In this document: piece after piece, positions 38,344 through 48,396 of the stretch | How positions within the stretch are numbered: the stretch's first letter is position 1 | Layout of the letters: every line of letters starts with the position of its first letter | Origin: Candidatus Gastranaerophilales bacterium | GTDB lineage: Bacteria; Cyanobacteriota; Vampirovibrionia; Gastranaerophilales; Gastranaerophilaceae | Direction: 5' to 3' | Length of the DNA stretch: 64,000 nucleotides | Assembly (NCBI GenBank): GCA_944323285.1 | Contig: CALURV010000032.1 | Coordinates: 25,391 to 89,390 of the forward strand | Notes under the pieces: generated by a model | The model's input: only the letters and a program-made list of their open reading frames with translations | Databases searched by the model: none | Told to the model about the DNA's origin: nothing | Made by a program: the position numbers and the translations under genes

Positions 38344-40122
38344 ATGCTAACAAAGACATCAATGAAAACGCATGGGTGCGGTGAAATAACAAGAAATGAA
38401 GTAGATAGTGAAGTTACAATTGCAGGCTGGGTATCTGCTGTTAGAGATTTAGGCGGAATTATTTTCGTTGAAGTTAGAGATCGTTCAGGTTTCTTTCAAT
38501 TAGTATCTGACCCACAAAAAAACCCTGAAGTTTATGGTACTTTCCAAAAACTAAGAGATGAATTTGTTATTAAAGCAACAGGTAAAGTTAGTGTAAGACC
38601 TGAAGAAACTTTTAATGACAAACTTCCAACCGGTGAGATTGAAGTTTATCCTACATCAATTGAAATATTATCAACAGCACAAGTATTACCATTTCCTTTA
38701 AACTCAGATGATGTCAATGAAGATATAAGATTAAAATATCGTTATTTAGACTTAAGACAAGATAAAGTTTTAGCTAATCTTAAGTTAAGACATCAAATAG
38801 TAACAACTATTCGTAACTATTTAAACAGCCAAAATTTTATGGAAGTAGAAACTCCTATTTTAATAAAAACAACACCTGAAGGTGCAAGAGATTATTTAGT
38901 ACCAAGCAGAGTACAGCCGGGTAAATTTTATGCACTTCCTCAATCACCACAAATATTCAAACAACTATTAATGGTTGGCGGTATAGAAAGATATTATCAA
39001 ATAGCAAAATGTTTCAGAGATGAAGATTTAAGAGCAGACAGACAGCCTGAATTTACCCAAGTTGATATGGAAATGTCTTTTGTTGAACAACAAGATATTA
39101 TGAACATGGTTGAAGGTCTATTAAGAGAAGTATTTAAATTAGTAGGATATACAACCCCTGATAAATTACCTGTTATAACATATAAAGAAGCAATGGATAA
39201 ATATGGTTCTGATAGACCTGATTTACGTTTTGGATTAGAGCTTTTTGATATCGGCGATATCATAATGGAATCCAACTTTGAAATAATTAAAGATACACTA
39301 AAAGCAGGCGGTATCGTAAGAGCTATTAAAATCCCTGGAATTGCTAATTATTCAAGAAAAGAAATGGATGATTTGACAAAATTAGCAGTATCATTTGGTG
39401 CAAAAGCATTAGCAAATATTATGTATCTAGAAGATGACAGTGCAAAATCACCTGTGTTAAAGTTCTTAACAGAAGAACAGGCTGCTCAAATTAAACAAAG
39501 AGGTAATGCAAAAGCCGGTGATGTAATATTCTTCGTTGCAGATAAACCAAAAGTAACTTATGATGTTATGGGAAGATTCAGATTATACTTTGGAGAAAAG
39601 TTAGGATTAATAAATCCTGATGATCATGCTCTTTTATGGGTTGTTGATTTCCCAATGTTTGAATATTCTGAAGAAGATAACAGATATGTTTCTGTTCACC
39701 ATCCATTTACAATGCCAAATCTCGAAGATATAGATAAAATGGAAACAGACCCTGCTAATTGCCGTTCTATTGCCTATGATATAGTTTATAACGGTACAGA
39801 ATTGGGCGGAGGAAGTGTCAGAATCCATTCTTCCGAAATTCAAGAACGTGTATTTAAAGCTCTTGGCTTAACAGAAGAAGAAACAAAAGAAAAATTCGGA
39901 TTTATGATTAACGCATTTAAATATGGTACACCACCTCATGCCGGTTTAGCATTAGGTCTTGATAGAGTTGTTGCCCTGCTTGCAAAAACTCCTTCTATAA
40001 GAGATGTTATTGCATTCCCTAAAAATTCTGCCGCTAAATGCTTAATGACAGAAGCGCCTGCAATGGCATCTGAAGAACAAATGCGTGAATTACATTTAAG
40101 ACTTACAACAAAAGTTAACTAA
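38344..40122 (+). CDS. aspS: Aspartyl-tRNA synthetase
   Basis: About 592 residues from the ATG at 38344 (aggaa upstream); an ATG at 38326 is in frame with a poorly placed ribosome site, and family members often begin near M-K-T-H-x-C-G-E-I (38362). OB-fold domain, then the class II core: E-T-P-I-L-I-K-T-T-P-E-G-A-R-D, motif 2 F-R-D-E-D-L-R-A-D-R, a GAD insertion (about residues 290-420), and motif 3 G-L-A-L-G-L-D-R. A bacterial-type AspRS. dnaA follows after 20 bases. Confidence 0.96.
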   Translation: MLTKTSMKTHGCGEITRNEVDSEVTIAGWVSAVRDLGGIIFVEVRDRSGFFQLVSDPQKNPEVYGTFQKLRDEFVIKATGKVSVRPEETFNDKLPTGEIEVYPTSIEILSTAQVLPFPLNSDDVNEDIRLKYRYLDLRQDKVLANLKLRHQIVTTIRNYLNSQNFMEVETPILIKTTPEGARDYLVPSRVQPGKFYALPQSPQIFKQLLMVGGIERYYQIAKCFRDEDLRADRQPEFTQVDMEMSFVEQQDIMNMVEGLLREVFKLVGYTTPDKLPVITYKEAMDKYGSDRPDLRFGLELFDIGDIIMESNFEIIKDTLKAGGIVRAIKIPGIANYSRKEMDDLTKLAVSFGAKALANIMYLEDDSAKSPVLKFLTEEQAAQIKQRGNAKAGDVIFFVADKPKVTYDVMGRFRLYFGEKLGLINPDDHALLWVVDFPMFEYSEEDNRYVSVHHPFTMPNLEDIDKMETDPANCRSIAYDIVYNGTELGGGSVRIHSSEIQERVFKALGLTEEETKEKFGFMINAFKYGTPPHAGLALGLDRVVALLAKTPSIRDVIAFPKNSAAKCLMTEAPAMASEEQMRELHLRLTTKVN

Positions 40123-40142
40123 TTTATATAAAATTTTAAGAA

Positions 40143-41558
40143 ATGGATAAAGACATATTAATTAAACAAATATGGGACGATGTCCTTGCCATATTAAAGG
40201 ATACTATTGTAGCTACAACCTATCAAACTTGGATTGTACCTTTAGTTCCTCATTCTTTTGAAGATAATTGTTTTTGTGTATTATCAGGTCAAAATTTAGC
40301 AATACAAATAATTCAAAAACATCAATCACAAATAACAAAGGCTCTTTCTGAAGTTTGCAAGAAAGAAGTAAATTTTAAGGTTATTTATGATGAAAATCTT
40401 CATAAACAATTAGAAAAAGAAAAACAAAAAGCAAAAAAGGAAGAAGAAAAAGAATTCATTAAAAATCTGGAGAATCGTATTACCGCATCTAAGTATGATG
40501 GATTAAAACAAATGCATTCATCTTGCAATTTAAATTTAAAATATAAATTTAATAATTTTGTTGTCGGAGCAAACAATAAATTTGCCTATGCCGTTTCTGT
40601 TGCAGTAGCAAAGGACCCGGGGAAACAATATAATCCTCTTTTTATATATGGTGGTTCCGGTTTAGGTAAAACCCATTTGCTCCAAGCAATAGGGCACGAC
40701 ATTATTTTTAATAATCCAAAATTAAAAGTTAAATATGTTAAAGCAGAAGAATTTATTAATGACTTAGTTAACTCTTTAGCAAAAGGCATGGATAAAGCCG
40801 GTGATAAAAATAAAAAAATGAATGAATTCAGAAATAAATACAGAAATGTTGATATTCTGCTTGTAGATGATATCCAATTAATAGAAGGTAAAGCAAGAAC
40901 CGAAGAAGAAATGTTCAATACTTTTGAGAGCCTACATAATTCTGGGAAACAAATTGTATTTACATCTGATAGATCACCTGATAAATTTGAAAACACACCT
41001 GATAGGCTTAAAACAAGATTTCAAATGGGCTTATTAGCAGATATTCAAGTACCTGATATTGAAACCAGAATGGCTATATTAACTAAATTAGCTAACGATA
41101 ATAATATCAATATGCCAAATGAAGTTATTGAATTTCTTGCTTCTGTATATAACAAAAATATAAGAGAATTAGAAGGTGCTTTTAATACAGTAAGTGCTTA
41201 TTCTTCTATTAACGCTATGCCGGTAACTATTGAAACTGTAAAAAAGATTATAAGATATTCAGAAAAAAGAAAAAATGTAACAGTAGACGGAATAATTGAT
41301 ATAGTTGCAGGTTTTTATAATGTTTCCGTTGACGATATAAAAAGCACAAACCGTGCGGCAAAAACTGCTTATGCACGTCAAATTGCAATATACCTTGCAA
41401 AAGAAATGACAAATGAAAGTTTCCCTTATATTGGTGATTGTTTTAATCGCAAACATACAACCATTATGTACTCTCATCAAAAAGTTAAAACCGATATTAT
41501 AACAGATAAACATTTATCTGAAGATATTAATCTTTTAAAAGAAAAAATAAATTTATAA
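40143..41558 (+). CDS. dnaA: Chromosomal replication initiator protein DnaA
   Basis: 471 residues. An N-terminal interaction domain, a Lys/Glu-rich linker (about 90-115), then the AAA core with G-G-S-G-L-G-K-T-H-L-L and I-L-L-V-D-D-I-Q, and the C-terminal DNA-binding signature R-K-H-T-T-I-M-Y. DnaA opens the origin. It lies between aspS and ogt, not beside dnaN, and I see no cluster of DnaA boxes in the flanks, so the origin is probably elsewhere. Confidence 0.97.
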   Translation: MDKDILIKQIWDDVLAILKDTIVATTYQTWIVPLVPHSFEDNCFCVLSGQNLAIQIIQKHQSQITKALSEVCKKEVNFKVIYDENLHKQLEKEKQKAKKEEEKEFIKNLENRITASKYDGLKQMHSSCNLNLKYKFNNFVVGANNKFAYAVSVAVAKDPGKQYNPLFIYGGSGLGKTHLLQAIGHDIIFNNPKLKVKYVKAEEFINDLVNSLAKGMDKAGDKNKKMNEFRNKYRNVDILLVDDIQLIEGKARTEEEMFNTFESLHNSGKQIVFTSDRSPDKFENTPDRLKTRFQMGLLADIQVPDIETRMAILTKLANDNNINMPNEVIEFLASVYNKNIRELEGAFNTVSAYSSINAMPVTIETVKKIIRYSEKRKNVTVDGIIDIVAGFYNVSVDDIKSTNRAAKTAYARQIAIYLAKEMTNESFPYIGDCFNRKHTTIMYSHQKVKTDIITDKHLSEDINLLKEKINL

Positions 41559-41560
41559 TT

Positions 41561-42031
41561 ATGTATTTCTCTTATATTTATAAATCCAAAATTGGAAATA
41601 TTTTTATTAAAACTGATGAAAATTATGTTTATAATATCAATATTATTGATATAAGTTCTATTAATAAAAATTTTGAATATAAAAAAAATATAATTATAGA
41701 AGAAGTAATAAAACAACTTGAAGAGTATTTTAACGGTAAAAGAAAAACCTTTGAACTGCCTATTAATCTAAAAGGAACAGAATTTCAAAAAAAGGTATGG
41801 AACGAACTTCAAGAAATTCCTTATGGTCAAACAAGAACTTATAAAGATATAGCAATTAAAATAGGCAACCCAAACGCCTCAAGAGCAATAGGAAATGCAA
41901 ACAATAAAAATCCTATAGCAATAATTATTCCATGCCATAGAGTTATCGGCAGCAATAGTAAACTGGTAGGTTATGCCGGCGGTATTGATAAAAAATTTAA
42001 ATTACTGGAATTAGAAAAAAATAATAAATAA
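41561..42031 (+). CDS. ogt: Methylated-DNA--protein-cysteine methyltransferase
   Basis: 156 residues. It transfers the methyl group of O6-methylguanine to its own Cys. The active-site motif I-P-C-H-R-V-I-G is near residue 127, preceded by the HTH helix F-Q-K-K-V-W-N-E-L and Y-G-Q-T-R-T-Y. It begins 3 bases after dnaA's stop, so it is co-transcribed, without an obvious own RBS (the dnaA end supplies only AT-rich sequence). Confidence 0.93.
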   Translation: MYFSYIYKSKIGNIFIKTDENYVYNINIIDISSINKNFEYKKNIIIEEVIKQLEEYFNGKRKTFELPINLKGTEFQKKVWNELQEIPYGQTRTYKDIAIKIGNPNASRAIGNANNKNPIAIIIPCHRVIGSNSKLVGYAGGIDKKFKLLELEKNNK

Positions 42032-42060
42032 AAAGAGGAACTTTTATTGTTCCTCTTTTA
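42031..42060. terminator. Bidirectional intrinsic terminator between ogt and accB
   Basis: An 11-bp stem aaaagaggaac/gttcctctttt with a 7-base loop, overlapping the ogt stop. Confidence 0.9.
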
Positions 42061-42077
42061 CATTTATATATTAAATT

Positions 42078-42542
42078 TTATTCAACATACATAAGAACTT
42101 GACCGAATTCAACGCTGTCGCCGTTTTTAACACAAATTTCAGTAATTTGACCTGATGCTTCAGCTTCAATCTCATTCATTAACTTCATAGCTTCAATAAT
42201 ACAAACAACCTGACCTATTGCAATATTATCTCCAACTTTAACAAAAGGAGCATCATCAGGTGATGGTGCAGAATAAAAAGTACCAACCATAGGAGCAATA
42301 ATTGGTGTTCCTTTATGTGATTTAGCACTATTTACTTTTTCTTCTGAATTTTGAGCAGGAGATGAAACTACTTGTGATGTAACTGTAGTTGGCATAACAA
42401 CAGGTGCCGCTGCTTGAACAACTTGTTGTTTTTCTCTTTTAAAACAAAGTGCTCTTTCATCATCTTCTAATGTAATTTCAGAAAGGTCATTTTCATATAC
42501 TATATTTGCTAATTTTTCTAAATATTCTAAATCAAATTTCAT
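42078..42542 (-). CDS. accB: Biotin carboxyl carrier protein of acetyl-CoA carboxylase
   Basis: 154 residues. An N-terminal helical part, an Ala/Pro/Val-rich linker (about 45-75) and the C-terminal biotinyl domain with the modified Lys in I-E-A-M-K-L-M-N-E-I. It carries CO2 in the first step of fatty-acid synthesis. It lies 11 bases after efp, the efp-accB pairing common in cyanobacteria; accC is not here. Confidence 0.96.
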   Translation of the reverse strand: MKFDLEYLEKLANIVYENDLSEITLEDDERALCFKREKQQVVQAAAPVVMPTTVTSQVVSSPAQNSEEKVNSAKSHKGTPIIAPMVGTFYSAPSPDDAPFVKVGDNIAIGQVVCIIEAMKLMNEIEAEASGQITEICVKNGDSVEFGQVLMYVE

Positions 42543-42553
42543 TTTACTTGTCC

Positions 42554-43111
42554 CTAGACTCTATCTAAATATTCATTTGTTCTTGTATCAACTCTGATAA
42601 TTGTACCATTCGTAACGAAGAATGGAACATTAACAACAGCACCTGTTTCTAAAGTAGCTGGTTTAGTACCGCCTTGAGCTGTATTCCCCTTTTCAGCAGG
42701 AGGAGTATCAATAACCTCAAGTTCTACAAAGTTTGGTATATCTATACCAATTATGTTGTTACCGTGAAGCAATATAGCTACATTCATATTTTCTTTTAAA
42801 TATTTAACTCCATCACCTATTTTATCAGCAGAAACACTTAATTGTTCATAAGTTTCTAAATCCATCATTACATAATCATTACCTTCTTTATAAAGGTATT
42901 GCATATCTCTTTTATCTAAAGTAGCTTTAGCAACTTTTTCACCGGCTCTGAATGTTTTTTCTACAACGTTACCTGTTTCTGCATTTTTTAATTTTGTTCT
43001 GACAAATGCAGCACCTTTACCAGGTTTTACGTGCATAAATTCAACAACATTCCAAAGTCCGCCGTCTATTTCAAGTGTTAAGCCTGTTTTTAAATCATTT
43101 ACTGATATCAT
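42554..43111 (-). CDS. efp: Elongation factor P
   Basis: 185 residues, three beta-barrel domains. EF-P relieves ribosome stalling at polyproline. The loop V-K-P-G-K-G-A-A-F carries the Lys (about residue 32) that is modified in many bacteria. The C-terminal end reads R-V-D-T-R-T-N-E-Y. Co-transcribed with accB. Confidence 0.97.
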   Translation of the reverse strand: MISVNDLKTGLTLEIDGGLWNVVEFMHVKPGKGAAFVRTKLKNAETGNVVEKTFRAGEKVAKATLDKRDMQYLYKEGNDYVMMDLETYEQLSVSADKIGDGVKYLKENMNVAILLHGNNIIGIDIPNFVELEVIDTPPAEKGNTAQGGTKPATLETGAVVNVPFFVTNGTIIRVDTRTNEYLDRV

Positions 43112-43209
43112 TCATTTTTCCTTTTCTAAGATGCACTATAGTTCATTTTCAAATATACCATAAAAGTCTGATTTTTCATAAAATGTAATTAATTTTCTTT
43201 AAGAAAATT

Positions 43210-43854
43210 CTAATATTCATTAGCTAAATACTGAAAAACCGTCTTATTTACATCCCATAATTTTTCATTATCTTGGTTTTCAGGTAATTCCAAAGTAATT
43301 GTTGGTATATTTCTTTCTACACCGGCATAATTTCCAAAACTTCCGGGAGTAGGATACCCAATATCTGCCTGAACGTTATAGCCTGTTAATTGTGAAATTT
43401 TTTCAGCCAACTCTTTAGCAGGTCCATCATAATTTACCACCTCAAAAGGTGCATGAATTGATAATATTGCATCTATTTTATACTCAGATAAAATATCAAT
43501 CATAAACCTAGTTTCTATCTCACTTGCAGGCTTATCTCCGCCAAAATATTCTTTTTTAACTGCTTTGCACCAATTTTTTGTAGGAAAGTTTCTGTTTAAA
43601 TCAACTCCGTTTGAATTTTGCCGTTGGTTTTTCTTCTTTCCGTCAGGATTAAGACAAGGAACAATCAATAACTTATTTTTTATGTCAGATAAATCAGTTT
43701 CTAAAAACTTATTTATAAGATATTCTCCTTGGGGTTCTTCTCCGTGAAAAACTCCAATAATCAATATTGTTTTATCATAATCTTTATTTTGAGTTTCTAA
43801 AAGCTTTATGGAATTATTTTCTTTTGATTTTATTTCTCTGACAGTTTTAAACAT
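43210..43854 (-). CDS. M14-family zinc carboxypeptidase, MpaA-like
   Basis: 214 residues. Zinc ligands in G-V-F-H-G-E-E (HxxE), substrate residues in N-S-N-G-V-D-L-N-R-N-F-P, third ligand in L-S-I-H-A-P, and the catalytic Glu in T-I-T-L-E-L-P-E. The layout matches murein-peptide amidase MpaA, which trims recycled cell-wall peptides; this agrees with murQ in the window. No signal peptide, so cytoplasmic. Its ATG overlaps the yjbQ stop by one base. Confidence 0.88.
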   Translation of the reverse strand: MFKTVREIKSKENNSIKLLETQNKDYDKTILIIGVFHGEEPQGEYLINKFLETDLSDIKNKLLIVPCLNPDGKKKNQRQNSNGVDLNRNFPTKNWCKAVKKEYFGGDKPASEIETRFMIDILSEYKIDAILSIHAPFEVVNYDGPAKELAEKISQLTGYNVQADIGYPTPGSFGNYAGVERNIPTITLELPENQDNEKLWDVNKTVFQYLANEY

Positions 43855-44267
43855 TACTCACCCATAACTTTTATAAGCACCCTCTTGCGTCGTTGACCGT
43901 CAAATTCGGCATAATATACTTGCTGCCAAGGGCCAAAATCCAGTCTTGAATTTGTAACGGGAATTATAACCTCATGCCCGATTAATAAACTTTTCAAATG
44001 GCTGTCGCCATTAGTTTCACCTGTATTATGATGATTATAATCAATATTAAAAGGAGCCAATTCCTCAAGCCACTTATCTATATCTGAAATTAAACCTGAT
44101 TCGGCATCATTAACATATACTCCTGCAGTAATATGCATAGCACTTACTAAAATCATTCCTTCTTTTATTCCACTTTCTTCCAGTGCTTCTTCCACATCTC
44201 TTGTTATATTTATATATTCTCTATGTTTTGTTGTATTAAACCATAAATATTTTGTATGAAATTTCAT
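43854..44267 (-). CDS. yjbQ: YjbQ/UPF0047 family protein
   Basis: 137 residues. Conserved motifs [22 protein letters not shown] and [14 protein letters not shown] are present. The family is annotated as secondary thiamine-phosphate synthase on the basis of weak activity; its true role is unsettled. Lies between a DUF2339 protein and the MpaA-like peptidase, with tight spacing. Confidence 0.93.
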   Translation of the reverse strand: MKFHTKYLWFNTTKHREYINITRDVEEALEESGIKEGMILVSAMHITAGVYVNDAESGLISDIDKWLEELAPFNIDYNHHNTGETNGDSHLKSLLIGHEVIIPVTNSRLDFGPWQQVYYAEFDGQRRKRVLIKVMGE

Positions 44268-44276
44268 ATCTGCCCC

Positions 44277-45545
44277 TTAATTTTTATTTCTCTTATAAAA
44301 GTTTGATATAACTATAAATAATGAACCCAGAAGAAGAAGCGCTATTGGCATATATCCGATATCTATAGCCATGAACCCCATAAACGGAAGTTTTAAAAGG
44401 GTCATAAAACTTATTACTATTCCTGTATAAAGCAGATATTTCTTTTTCTTTAATATTCCCAATATACTTGTTAATCCGATACATACCAACCAGAATATAT
44501 ATAATGCATAATCAATCTCGGCATAATTATTCATTTGATACAGATTATTAATCTCAAAAGTTATTATTATAAAACTTAAAACTAATGCTATATATCTATA
44601 TATCTCAATATTAGTAACTTTCGCATAATATATAGCAGTAAGAATTGCTGTTAAATATGTAAGAAATCTTATATTTAAAACAATTAAATCATTAGCATAA
44701 TTATAAGAAGGACTTAGACATAAAAGAATATTTATTGATATAAGACCTATTAAATATGCCATAAAATTATATAATAACATTTTATTCTTAACTGCTATTT
44801 GCTTTATATTAACAGAATATATAAAGCCTATAATTATATAAAACATTACATATTTAGTATCATCTAATACCTTACTTTCAACAAAGTAATTATTCAATTC
44901 AAATAAAAGATATGAATAAATTATTGAAATAAACATCAATTTGATAATTTGGGCAACTGCACTAATAACTTTATTCTCAGATTTTCTCATTAATACAAAA
45001 GATAAAATTTCAATAGCAATTGATAGTGCAAAAACCAAAAATTGTTCTTCACCATTAAAACCTCTAAATACAAATATTGAAAAAATATTAGCAGCAAGTA
45101 ATGATAAAAATCCTATAATTGACAATAATGAAGACAATATTTTTAATTTTTCTTTTTTTATGATGCAGCCAATCGAGATAATACCAAATCCAACCAAAAG
45201 TCCTGCGATTATTTTAAATATTTCAACATTAGATATAAATTTATATATATATACCCCTAAAAATACAACAGCTAATATAAATAATAAATAACCGATTGCA
45301 GGAAATGCTTTACTTAATATAAAATCTTCAAAACTAAATTTTCTTTTCGTTTGATTATCATCTGTTATTTCTTGAATATTTTCTTTTTGTTCAACTGTAA
45401 TTTCTTTTTCAACATTGCTATTTTTGCCTATTAAGTCATTAACTGTATTTTTTAGATTTTCAATATATTTTTTATCAGAATTCACCCTAAATTGTAAATA
45501 TATAATCCATATAAAAAGTATAAAAATAGCTAAAAATATTGTCAT
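44277..45545 (-). CDS. DUF2339-like polytopic membrane protein
   Basis: 422 residues. One N-terminal membrane segment, a ~50-residue charged region with coiled-coil character, then about 11 further hydrophobic segments. The K-A-F-P-A-I-G-Y-L-L-F-I-L-A entry into the membrane block is typical of DUF2339 proteins. Function unknown. The following pepA stop is 41 bases upstream in transcription; no terminator seen between. Confidence 0.75.
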   Translation of the reverse strand: MTIFLAIFILFIWIIYLQFRVNSDKKYIENLKNTVNDLIGKNSNVEKEITVEQKENIQEITDDNQTKRKFSFEDFILSKAFPAIGYLLFILAVVFLGVYIYKFISNVEIFKIIAGLLVGFGIISIGCIIKKEKLKILSSLLSIIGFLSLLAANIFSIFVFRGFNGEEQFLVFALSIAIEILSFVLMRKSENKVISAVAQIIKLMFISIIYSYLLFELNNYFVESKVLDDTKYVMFYIIIGFIYSVNIKQIAVKNKMLLYNFMAYLIGLISINILLCLSPSYNYANDLIVLNIRFLTYLTAILTAIYYAKVTNIEIYRYIALVLSFIIITFEINNLYQMNNYAEIDYALYIFWLVCIGLTSILGILKKKKYLLYTGIVISFMTLLKLPFMGFMAIDIGYMPIALLLLGSLFIVISNFYKRNKN

Positions 45546-45586
45546 AACATAAATCCTCTTTTACTATAAACTCACAATTTTAGGGT

Positions 45587-47068
45587 TTAACTAAGCGAAG
45601 TAATATATTTAATTAAACTTCTAACTCCAATACCTGTTGCATTTTTAATGCCTTCATCATTAGCTTTTTCAAGAAAAGCAGTACCTGCAATATCAAGATG
45701 AATCCAAGGTGTTTTATCAACAAATTTAGATAAAAATACACCGGCAGCAGAAGCACCGCCCATTCTGCCTCCTGTATTTTTTGTATCAGCCATATCGCTC
45801 TTTAAAGAATCACCATATTCTTCATCCATAGGTAATTGCCAGAATTTTTCACCTGCTTCATTTGCAATTTTAATAAATTCTGCAATTTTCTTATCATTAT
45901 TACCCATAATACCGCTGGCAACCGTACCCAAAGCAACCATACAAGCACCTGTTAATGTTGCTATATCAATAATTTCATCTACATTAAGTTCTTCAGCATA
46001 ACAAAGAGCATCAGCTAATGTAACTCTTCCTTCAGCATCTGTATTATCAATTTCAATGCTTCTGCCGTTTTTAGCAATAACAACATCACCGGGTTTATAG
46101 CTGCTGCCTGATGGCATATTTTCACAAGCAGCAACAATACCATGTACTTCTACATCAGGCTTTAACTCTGAAATGGCTTTCATTGTTTGAATAACAGCAG
46201 CAGCTCCTGACATATCATCACGCATATTTAGCATTGATGTTGGCGGTTTTAAGTCTAAGCCGCCAGCATCGAATGTTATACCCTTTCCTATTATTGCAAT
46301 TTTTTTCTTTGCTTTCTTGGGTTTATATTCCATATGAATAAATTTAGGTTCATGCACGCTTCCTTGACCTACTGCCAAAAACGCATTCATTCCCATTTCT
46401 TTTACCTGTGCTTTATCATAAACAGTTGTTTTAACACCTGAATTTTCAACTGCATATTTTGCCAAAGTTTCAGGATACAAATACTGCGAAGATTCATTTA
46501 TTAAATCTCTTGCTCTGTTGACAGCATTAGCAGTAATAATTCCGTATTCTGAACCTTCTTTAGCTGCTTTATATTTCTTCTCATCTACTTCTGCAATAAT
46601 AAATTCTTTAACTGTTGCTTCTTTTTTATCTGATTTATATTTATCAAAACTGTATAATCCACTTAATATACCTTCTGTTATCATTTGAGCGGAAATTTTA
46701 GGACATAACCCGGCGATTCCTGCGCCATGTAATATTGAAACAACCTTTTTTATATTCACTGAATTATTTATTTCTTTTATTAACTTTGCATTTAAATTTC
46801 TTATTTTGTTATAATTAAAATCTTTTTGTTTACCTAAACCTACAATATATATGTTTTTCCCTAATTCGACAAGCGGAAGTTTATATATTTTTCCATATTG
46901 ACCGGTAAAATTTTCTTTTTTTATAACAAAATCAGAAATTACATTTTTATATGCTTTATCAACAATTCCAGTAACCCCAGACGGAGTTTTAACTCCCTCA
47001 AACAAATTAACAACAATTGCATCAGCATCAATATCTAAAATAGATTTATTTTCTACTTTCACTTTCAT
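45587..47068 (-). CDS. pepA: Leucyl aminopeptidase (M17)
   Basis: 493 residues. This cytosolic enzyme removes N-terminal residues from peptides using two metals. The C-terminal catalytic domain has I-G-K-G-I-T-F-D-A-G-G, M-R-D-D-M-S-G-A-A-A and the family signature N-T-D-A-E-G-R-V-T-L. RBS ggagaa. It is 12 bases after the response-regulator gene in transcription order. Confidence 0.96.
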   Translation of the reverse strand: MKVKVENKSILDIDADAIVVNLFEGVKTPSGVTGIVDKAYKNVISDFVIKKENFTGQYGKIYKLPLVELGKNIYIVGLGKQKDFNYNKIRNLNAKLIKEINNSVNIKKVVSILHGAGIAGLCPKISAQMITEGILSGLYSFDKYKSDKKEATVKEFIIAEVDEKKYKAAKEGSEYGIITANAVNRARDLINESSQYLYPETLAKYAVENSGVKTTVYDKAQVKEMGMNAFLAVGQGSVHEPKFIHMEYKPKKAKKKIAIIGKGITFDAGGLDLKPPTSMLNMRDDMSGAAAVIQTMKAISELKPDVEVHGIVAACENMPSGSSYKPGDVVIAKNGRSIEIDNTDAEGRVTLADALCYAEELNVDEIIDIATLTGACMVALGTVASGIMGNNDKKIAEFIKIANEAGEKFWQLPMDEEYGDSLKSDMADTKNTGGRMGGASAAGVFLSKFVDKTPWIHLDIAGTAFLEKANDEGIKNATGIGVRSLIKYITSLS

Positions 47069-47080
47069 AATATATTCTCC

Positions 47081-48394
47081 TTATTCATTATAATTTTCAT
47101 TAAATTTTCGTATCCAGCCAAATAAAACTGATAGTTCATAAGGCTTTGGCAAATATAAATCAGCCCCTGCATTTAATACCATTTCTTTATCATGAACAGT
47201 AGTTGTAAAAATAATATTTGCATCAAGATTTGTCATCTCAAACTTTAATTGTCTGCATATTTCAAGCCCCTTTAAAGTCTCAGCATTACCTGCATCCAAT
47301 ATTATAACTGATGGTTTAAATTTCTCTATTACACTAAATAAATCATCAAATTCATTAACAACTTTAACATTATAACCTTGCATTAAAGCTGTTGCCTCAA
47401 GAAGAATAGATAATGCCTCATCCGGCTCCATTATAAGTATATTTTTGTTTATTTCTTTATCTTCAACTGCATTATCTGCACTTATTTTAGGTCTTTCCAT
47501 TACATAAGCAGAACCAAACTTATATTTCGCAAGTTTATGTGTTGAAAATAATGAATTAATAACTTGTTTTATATCAAAATATTTTTTATATTGGTTTGTT
47601 ATTATACCTATACTTGTAGACATAAGATTAATTTTATCTTCGGCTTCATCATCACCTCTTAAGAATATAAAACCTCTTTTAGCATCTGCTTCTGAATAAA
47701 ACTTGGAAATAACAGTATTAAACGCATATATTAAATAATTAGCTATTATTTCCGCTTTATCGGTTTGAGTAATTACTATAAAATTATCATCACTAAGTTG
47801 ACCCAAATAATCATTATTATCGAGTGACGATTTTATTATTGCAGAATATGTCTGAAGTAACTTATCTGTTGCAAGTTCTCCATATATTTCTTTATAAAAG
47901 CTTAAATTATCAATATCAATAAGTATTATAGCCCATGTTTTCCCTTCATTAATAGCTCTTTTAATCATTTTATGTGAGATTTTAGAATTAAAAAGCATTG
48001 TTTTTTCAGAAAAACAATTTTCGAAATTACGTCTTAAATGAGCACTTATTCTTGCCTTAAATTCTTCATTATTTATTGGTTCACTAAGAAAATCATCAGC
48101 CCCGTTATCTAAAGATTCAATTTTATCTTGAATATGATTTGATTTAGAAAGAACTACTATAGCAGGTCTTGTATTATAGGTTAAGACTCTTATCTGCTCT
48201 AATGCTTTTTTTACATCAATATCTAGGCTATCTGAAACAAGAATTAAATCAGGTTCAAAAGAATTCATTATCTCTAAAGCTTGAGGGAAATCAGAAGCTA
48301 CAAATACAGTTATTTCTGCGCTTTCAAGTATTTTTTTATATTTAGTTGACTGTTCTTTTCTTTTATCTATTAATAAAACAACTTTAACTAACAT
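47081..48394 (-). CDS. Response regulator: receiver - degenerate GGDEF - receiver
   Basis: 437 residues. The N-terminal receiver (about 1-120) has P-D-L-I-L-V-S-D where the phospho-acceptor Asp is normally at the position now Ser. A GGDEF-like domain (about 135-310) has L-S-D-D-N-F in place of G-G-D-E-F, so it is probably not an active cyclase. The C-terminal receiver (about 320-437) has a normal acceptor in S-V-I-I-L-D-A and the conserved Lys in Y-L-P-K-P-Y. Two bases after the histidine-kinase gene; the two are likely partners. Confidence 0.88.
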   Translation of the reverse strand: MLVKVVLLIDKRKEQSTKYKKILESAEITVFVASDFPQALEIMNSFEPDLILVSDSLDIDVKKALEQIRVLTYNTRPAIVVLSKSNHIQDKIESLDNGADDFLSEPINNEEFKARISAHLRRNFENCFSEKTMLFNSKISHKMIKRAINEGKTWAIILIDIDNLSFYKEIYGELATDKLLQTYSAIIKSSLDNNDYLGQLSDDNFIVITQTDKAEIIANYLIYAFNTVISKFYSEADAKRGFIFLRGDDEAEDKINLMSTSIGIITNQYKKYFDIKQVINSLFSTHKLAKYKFGSAYVMERPKISADNAVEDKEINKNILIMEPDEALSILLEATALMQGYNVKVVNEFDDLFSVIEKFKPSVIILDAGNAETLKGLEICRQLKFEMTNLDANIIFTTTVHDKEMVLNAGADLYLPKPYELSVLFGWIRKFNENYNE

Positions 48395-48396
48395 AA

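Noticed and set aside
40090..42080. Replication origin beside dnaA
   Set aside because: No cluster of TTATCCACA-like boxes or AT-unwinding array next to dnaA; spacing between genes is only a few bases.
47081..48394. Active diguanylate cyclase
   Set aside because: The G-G-D-E-F motif is replaced by L-S-D-D-N-F, so catalysis is unlikely.
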